The notes under the pieces were generated by a model. It was not told where the DNA came from and ran no database searches. It saw only the letters and a program-made list of their open reading frames with translations. The position numbers and the translations under genes were made by a program. Below, one piece after another: positions 59,275 to 64,000 of a stretch of DNA of 64,000 nt. This DNA is from RFQD01 sp049314515 (GTDB taxonomy: Bacteria > Actinomycetota > Actinomycetes > Actinomycetales > Microbacteriaceae): NCBI GenBank assembly GCA_049314515.1, contig JBMOEY010000001.1:1-64000 (forward strand), in the 5' to 3' direction. Positions within the stretch are counted from its first letter, which is position 1; the number at the start of each line of letters is the position of its first letter.

Positions 59275-61502
59275 ACCGAATCGATTCTCCTGACCGCACT
59301 GAGAAGTCGATCTAGGTGAATGGGGTCCGTCATTTCGAAAACAAATCGACTAATTGCGACACGATCCTGACTAGTTGAAACGGACGCGCTCAATATGTTG
59401 ACGTGATTTTCTGACAGGACGCGAGTGACATCGCTGAGAAGACCTGAGCGGTCGAGAGCTTCGATTTGAATTTGAACGAGGTAGGTTCCTTTGGAATTTG
59501 GAGCCCATTCGACGTCAATCAGTCGCTCTGATTGGGTTTGCAGGTTTATCACATTGTGACAACTCGCCTGATGAACGGAAACGCCCTGACCTCGCGTGAC
59601 AAATCCCGCGATTTCATCGCCGGGTACTGGGGTGCAGCACTTGGCCAATTTCACAAGGATATCCGGGGCCCCGCGAACGAGCACCCCAGAATCACCTGAT
59701 CGAGAGGACTGTTGTGGCGAGCGCGTTGGAACGACGAAATCGGTGGATTCCAGGTCGTGTTCGGTGTTGAGCGACGCGAGAATCTTTTCTAAAACACTTT
59801 GCACCGAGACGTGACCCTCACCTATAGCGGCGTAAAGTGCGCTGACATCGTCATAGCGCAATGTGGCCGTCACGGTTCCCAACGACTCTGGCGTCAGCAA
59901 TCGCTGCAACGGGAGGTTTTGTTTTCGCATCGAGCGGGCAAGTGCGTCTTTGCCTTGCTCGATGGCCTCTTCTCGTCGTTCCTTAGAGAACCAAGCCTTG
60001 ATTTTATTTCGTGTCCTCGTCGACTTGACGAAGTTCAGCCAGTCCTGACTTGGGCCCGCATCTGGATTCTTCGACGTCAAGATTTCGACCACATCACCGG
60101 TGGCGAGGGCGCTCTCCAGTGTGACGATGCGACCGTTTACCTTGGCGCCCATAGTTCGATGACCGACTTCCGTATGGACAGCGTAGGCAAAGTCAATCGG
60201 CGTCGCGCCCTGGGGCAAGCCGACAACCCGGCCCTTGGGTGTGAAAACGTAGACCTCCTTCGCACCAATTTCAAATCTCAGCGAATCGAGAAATTCACTG
60301 GGATCGTCAGTCTCGGCCTGCCAGTCATTTATATGTGCAAGCCACGCCATATCGGTGTCCTGCACCGACAACGCGTTCGACTTCGTTGCTGAAACACGTT
60401 CCTTGTACATCCAGTGGGCGGCGACACCGTACTCAGCGCGGTTGTGCATTTCGGGAGTTCGAATTTGAATTTCAACCGCCCGACCTTCGGGCCCGACTAC
60501 CGTCGTGTGCAGCGACTGGTAAAGATTGAACTTCGGAGTTGCGATGTAGTCCTTGAATCGCCCAGGCAAAGGATTCCAACGGGCATGGATGAGTCCCAGA
60601 ACCGCGTAGCAGTCACGCACCGTTGGAACAATGATTCGGATTCCGACGAGGTCAAAAATATCCTCAAATTCGCGACCCCGCTGCACCATTTTTTGGTAGA
60701 TCGAATAGAACTGCTTTGGCCTACCCGCAACATCTCCTCGGACTTTGGCTAGTCGAAGGTCATCCTTAACGTCCACGATGACACGCGAAACAAAGTCCTC
60801 ACGCTGAGGCTGTCGATCGGTGACCAGACTCTCGATTTCTCCATAGATCTTGGGATGGAGCACAGCGAATGCAAGGTCCTCCAATTCCCACTTCATCGTC
60901 TGGATGCCTAACCGGTGGGCGAGTGGAGTATAAATCTCCAGGGTCTCGCGTGCCTTGCGCTCCGCGCTTTCGGCCGGCATGAATCCCCACGTACGCGCAT
61001 TGTGCAGGCGATCGGCAAGCTTTATCACCAGAACGCGAATATCCTTTGACATCGCGACAATCATTTTTCGGACTGTTTCCGCCTGTGCGCTATCGCCGTA
61101 CTTAACCTTGTCGAGTTTGGTCACCCCATCGACCAGCATCGCGACCTCGGGACCAAAATCTGCGCTGACCATACCAAGCGAGTAGTCAGTATCTTCAACG
61201 GTGTCGTGCAATAAGGCTGCCTGTATCGTTTTAGCGCCAATTCCCAGTTCCGCGAGAATTTGTGCCACGGCAACGGGGTGCGTGATGTACGGCTCTCCGG
61301 AGCGTCTCAGTTGCCCCTCGTGCGCCCGTTTTGCCGTTTGGTAGGCCCGCTCGATGCCAAGAAAGTCAGCCTTCGGATGATGCTTGCGGACTGTCTTGAC
61401 AAGGCGGTCGAACCCACCAGTCTCCTGGGTTCGACTGAAAAGACGAGGAACGAGGCGGCGCAGGGAAGGCGTCGTCGTCGGTGACGGCGGTGCATCAACC
61501 AT
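59244..61502 (-). CDS. rel: Bifunctional (p)ppGpp synthetase / hydrolase Rel
   Basis: Rel makes and degrades (p)ppGpp in the stringent response. It has 752 residues. Domains in order: HD hydrolase (about 60-210, with ALLHDTVEDTDYS and KLADRLHNARTW), synthetase (about 250-365, YSIYQKMVQRGREFEDIFDLVGIRI; KDYIATPKFNLYQSLHTTVVG), TGS (about 410-470, VYVFTPKGRVVGLPQGATPIDFAYAVHTEVG), a Cys-containing ZFD with KCCTPVPGDEIAGFVTRGQGVSVHQASCHN, and ACT at the C-terminus. Both active sites look intact. A GAGGAGG Shine-Dalgarno precedes the ATG. It follows secF by 58 bases. Confidence 0.98.
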   Translation of the reverse strand: MVDAPPSPTTTPSLRRLVPRLFSRTQETGGFDRLVKTVRKHHPKADFLGIERAYQTAKRAHEGQLRRSGEPYITHPVAVAQILAELGIGAKTIQAALLHDTVEDTDYSLGMVSADFGPEVAMLVDGVTKLDKVKYGDSAQAETVRKMIVAMSKDIRVLVIKLADRLHNARTWGFMPAESAERKARETLEIYTPLAHRLGIQTMKWELEDLAFAVLHPKIYGEIESLVTDRQPQREDFVSRVIVDVKDDLRLAKVRGDVAGRPKQFYSIYQKMVQRGREFEDIFDLVGIRIIVPTVRDCYAVLGLIHARWNPLPGRFKDYIATPKFNLYQSLHTTVVGPEGRAVEIQIRTPEMHNRAEYGVAAHWMYKERVSATKSNALSVQDTDMAWLAHINDWQAETDDPSEFLDSLRFEIGAKEVYVFTPKGRVVGLPQGATPIDFAYAVHTEVGHRTMGAKVNGRIVTLESALATGDVVEILTSKNPDAGPSQDWLNFVKSTRTRNKIKAWFSKERREEAIEQGKDALARSMRKQNLPLQRLLTPESLGTVTATLRYDDVSALYAAIGEGHVSVQSVLEKILASLNTEHDLESTDFVVPTRSPQQSSRSGDSGVLVRGAPDILVKLAKCCTPVPGDEIAGFVTRGQGVSVHQASCHNVINLQTQSERLIDVEWAPNSKGTYLVQIQIEALDRSGLLSDVTRVLSENHVNILSASVSTSQDRVAISRFVFEMTDPIHLDRLLSAVRRIDSVYDVYRVSEG

Positions 61503-61560
61503 ATTTCCTCCTCTCCCCCATTATGCGATGGAAATCGAAAGGAGCGAGACTTGACTGCGA

Positions 61561-62562
61561 CTACGACGAAACGGTGTCCTGGTGCACTCGACTTTGTTCA
61601 GCAAGAACCTTTTTGTCGTGTTTAGAAATTGCTGGTTCACGCTGACGAAGTTGTGCGTACATCGGAGCCGCGAGGAACAGCGTCGAATACGTTCCCACGG
61701 CGATTCCAATGAGAAGCGCGAGGGAAATATCCCGAAGAGTTCCTGCGCCGAGAACAAAAGCGCCGATGAAGAGGATGGACGCAACGGGCAGCGCTGCCAC
61801 GACCGACGTGTTAATCGATCGCACCAAGGTCTGATTAATGGCGAGGTTGACCTGTTGACCAAACGTCTTGGACTGATCGGCACCGTTTCCCAGGGTGTTC
61901 TCTCGAATCTTGTCGAAGACCACGACTGTGTCGTAAAGCGAATAACCGAGAATCGTCAGCAGTCCAATGACCGCACCAGGAGTAACCTCAAATCCCGTTA
62001 TTCCGTATATTCCCGCTGTAATGATGACATCGTGAATCAATGCAACGATCGCGACGAGCGACATCTTCCAGGTCCGGAAGTAGAGTGCCATCACAATTGC
62101 CGCCAAGATAAGAAACACGATAAGACCACGAATTGCTTGACTCGTAATGTCCTGGCCCCAAGTTGCTCCAATGAACGATGCCGTGACTTGTTCCGGGGTG
62201 ACGTTGTAGTCGCTGGCAAGTTGTTGACGAATCTCACGAGTCTGAACATCCGTGAGTTGGCTCGTCTGGACTCGAATCGACTCAGTTCCGAGAGTTGAGA
62301 CTTTCGCTGCGACATCCGGCACGACGGACGTGACGGCATTCGTTGCGATGGCCTGGTCGCCACCTGGAACGCCCGAAACGACAAACTCGGACCCACCTGT
62401 GAATTCGATGCCGAAGTTGAAGCCACCCCGAGCAATCGGCCCCAAGATGCTCACGAGTATGAGGAGTGTCGATACGAGGTACCAGATCTTGCGACGACCC
62501 ACAAAATTAACGGACCGTGCACCGGTGTAGAGGTCGTTTCCAAGCGAGGTCAAGCTGGCCAT
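61561..62562 (-). CDS. secF: Protein translocase subunit SecF
   Basis: SecF with SecD uses proton motive force to pull proteins through SecYEG. The 333-residue protein has six transmembrane segments (about 28-48, 147-168, 175-195, 202-222, 252-270, 280-300), the first periplasmic region with FGIEFTGGSEF, and GYSLYDTVVVFDKIREN with NQTLVRSINTS, the classical SecF motifs. Its start shares one base with the secD stop codon. Confidence 0.97.
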   Translation of the reverse strand: MASLTSLGNDLYTGARSVNFVGRRKIWYLVSTLLILVSILGPIARGGFNFGIEFTGGSEFVVSGVPGGDQAIATNAVTSVVPDVAAKVSTLGTESIRVQTSQLTDVQTREIRQQLASDYNVTPEQVTASFIGATWGQDITSQAIRGLIVFLILAAIVMALYFRTWKMSLVAIVALIHDVIITAGIYGITGFEVTPGAVIGLLTILGYSLYDTVVVFDKIRENTLGNGADQSKTFGQQVNLAINQTLVRSINTSVVAALPVASILFIGAFVLGAGTLRDISLALLIGIAVGTYSTLFLAAPMYAQLRQREPAISKHDKKVLAEQSRVHQDTVSS

Positions 62563-64000
62563 TAGTCGTCACCCTTCACAGCTACATTCGTATCCGAAGA
62601 GCCTGCCTTGCGTTCGGCAATGGTCTGTCGACGGGCGGCCTCTTTTGCCGATTTCGCCGCCTTGCCTGCAGAAACACGTGCGGCGGACGGTGCCGCAAAT
62701 TGAGCTCGCCCTCGATAGACGGCTCCCAGAGCCACCGGGTCTAGCCCGCTGAGTCGATGACCGCTTGCGAAGAAGCCGTTTCGGCTCAGCAAACGCAATA
62801 CAGGGTGCGTGAACAGTGACACGACGAACAGGTCGACAATTGTCGTTAGACCCAGGGTCAACGCAAATCCTCGGACGTTTCCAACAGCGAGGACAAACAA
62901 GACGCCGGCAGCAAGGAAGTTCACCGCATCCGAAGCAATGATGGTTCTGATCGCACGGCGCCAGCCATTTTCTACCGCTGACTCGAGACCTCGACCGTCA
63001 CGAAGTTCGTCACGAATCCGCTCGAAGTAAACGATAAACGAGTCCGCCGTAATTCCGATAGCGACAATAAGACCAGCAACACCGGCAAGAGACAATCGGT
63101 AGCCCTCGCGCCACGAGAGCAAAGTGACCAAAAAGTAAGTGATTACTGCGGCGACGGCCAGTGAAAAGACGGTAACGAGTCCGAGAGTTCGGTATTGAAT
63201 CAGAGAATAGACAACGACCAGGATCAATCCAATGAGACCGGCAAGTAGTCCACTTTGCAATTGCGTCGAACCCAGGGTTGCAGAAATGGAATCCGAGCTC
63301 TGTACCTCGAATCCAATGGGAAGCGCTCCGTATTTGAGCTGATCGGCCAGCGTCTTCGCAGACTCCTGCGTGAATCCTCCACTGATCTGAGGCTTTCCAT
63401 CGGTAATGACAGCTTTCGTGGCCGGTGCAGAGATGACTCGCCCGTCGAGCACGATGGCGAACTGATTCAGCGAGCCTTGAAGTGCGTTGAGGCGAGACGT
63501 AATGTCGGCAAATTTAGTCGTTCCCGCGCCATTGAAAACCAAGTTGACCGCCCACTGTCCGGTCGAGGCACCGGTCTGCGTGGTGATGAGTCCAGCGGAA
63601 GCATCGCTGATGTCACTTCCATCAAGTTCGACGGGGCCGAGAATAAACTTTGCCGTATTCGTGTCGTCGCACGTAACCAATGGCTCGTCGGCGGGCGCAG
63701 CGTTGGTCGCGTTCGCTGCCTCGGATCCACACGTGAAAGCCAAATAGCGAGACTGCAATTCAGGCGTGATCCAGTTGAGATCGGATGCGTTTGATGGCGC
63801 GATACTCGGCGTGTTCGGAAGAGTCGGATCATATGTCGGCGTAATAGTTGCTCCGTCGGGACCCACCTGCTCCGAGGACGGCGCACCTGCAACAAGTACC
63901 GGGCGAAAATCTAGCTTCGCCGATGCTTGAATACGAGCAAGAGTCTGGTCATCTGGTTGTCCCGGAATCGACACAACGATGTTGTTGCTGCCCTGCGTAT
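62562..64000 (-). CDS. secD: Protein translocase subunit SecD (5' end outside the window)
   Basis: SecD is the larger partner of SecF. The reading frame is open through base 64000 with TQGSNNIVVSIPGQPDDQTL, the conserved segment after the first transmembrane helix, so the start codon lies beyond the window. About 479 residues are present; roughly the first 100 are missing. Seen: a periplasmic region with KPQISGGFTQESAKTLADQLKYGALPIGF, then five membrane segments with GITADSFIVYFERIRDELRDGR. The C-terminus is a long basic Ala-rich cytoplasmic tail. It is cotranscribed with secF. Confidence 0.96.
   Translation of the reverse strand, partial: TQGSNNIVVSIPGQPDDQTLARIQASAKLDFRPVLVAGAPSSEQVGPDGATITPTYDPTLPNTPSIAPSNASDLNWITPELQSRYLAFTCGSEAANATNAAPADEPLVTCDDTNTAKFILGPVELDGSDISDASAGLITTQTGASTGQWAVNLVFNGAGTTKFADITSRLNALQGSLNQFAIVLDGRVISAPATKAVITDGKPQISGGFTQESAKTLADQLKYGALPIGFEVQSSDSISATLGSTQLQSGLLAGLIGLILVVVYSLIQYRTLGLVTVFSLAVAAVITYFLVTLLSWREGYRLSLAGVAGLIVAIGITADSFIVYFERIRDELRDGRGLESAVENGWRRAIRTIIASDAVNFLAAGVLFVLAVGNVRGFALTLGLTTIVDLFVVSLFTHPVLRLLSRNGFFASGHRLSGLDPVALGAVYRGRAQFAAPSAARVSAGKAAKSAKEAARRQTIAERKAGSSDTNVAVKGDD

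Noticed and set aside
1..64000. Mobile elements, CRISPR arrays, prophage or biosynthetic islands
   Set aside because: No transposase, integrase, terminal repeats, spaced direct repeats or phage genes are visible; all long frames are conserved core genes.

Overview
The window looks like core chromosome of an actinobacterium, most likely of the family Microbacteriaceae. The basis is gene order: uvrA-uvrB-coaE-rpsA-polA, the trpE to lgt cluster with its two small family-specific membrane genes, pyrR-pyrB-pyrC-carA-carB-pyrF-gmk-rpoZ-coaBC-metK-priA-fmt-rsmB-rpe, the aro cluster beside alaS, and secD-secF-rel. An ANTAR-type PdtaR regulator, a PriA without a recognisable Walker A motif and an mIHF-guanylate kinase fusion also fit. 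Base composition is moderate for an actinobacterium and spacers are short, so a streamlined (for example planktonic freshwater) lineage is plausible; this is inference. I see no transposon, prophage, CRISPR array, rRNA or integrase.

Layout, mostly minus strand and therefore read from high to low coordinates: (a) 1-9029, uvrA (cut by the window edge), uvrB, coaE, rpsA and polA. (b) 9058-11006, a hotdog thioesterase (+), pdtaR (-), tRNA-Leu(CAA) (+) and an aspartate/glutamate racemase (+). (c) 11003-19667, pyk, gltD, gltB, lgt. (d) 19712-27161, hisE-hisG-hisF-hisI-trpE-(membrane protein)-(DUF6704-like)-trpC-trpB-trpA, tightly coupled. (e) 27229-44484, a long pyrimidine and housekeeping run from pyrR to rpe. 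(f) 44559-54054, nusB, efp, the shikimate genes aroQ/B/K/C/E, mltG, ruvX and alaS. (g) 54061-56453, a small membrane protein, rpsD and rarA. (h) 56588-59274 on the plus strand: a cyclophilin, a DUF349 protein and an AbiEi-like protein. (i) 59244-64000, rel, secF and secD (cut by the window edge).

Functionally the region joins de novo UMP synthesis, histidine, tryptophan and shikimate synthesis, glutamate synthase, nucleotide excision repair, translation factors and the stringent response. The histidine and tryptophan sets are incomplete here (hisABCDH and trpD are not in the window). No stretch above 300 bases lacks a gene; the largest spacers are 54965-55136 (172 bases), 56454-56587, 6190-6320, 12452-12566 and 18580-18686, and all but the last are described as features (18580-18686 is covered under gltB).

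I found no clearly new multi-gene system. The most interesting signals are regulatory: a tetranucleotide G-run repeat at the expected -35 position of the pyk promoter; a repeated leaderless architecture (TANNNT, then 6-7 bases, then the start codon) at seven genes; a PyrR-type RNA motif abutting the pyrR Shine-Dalgarno sequence; a hairpin plus leaderless promoter separating rpe from the his-trp genes; and the mIHF-guanylate kinase fusion.
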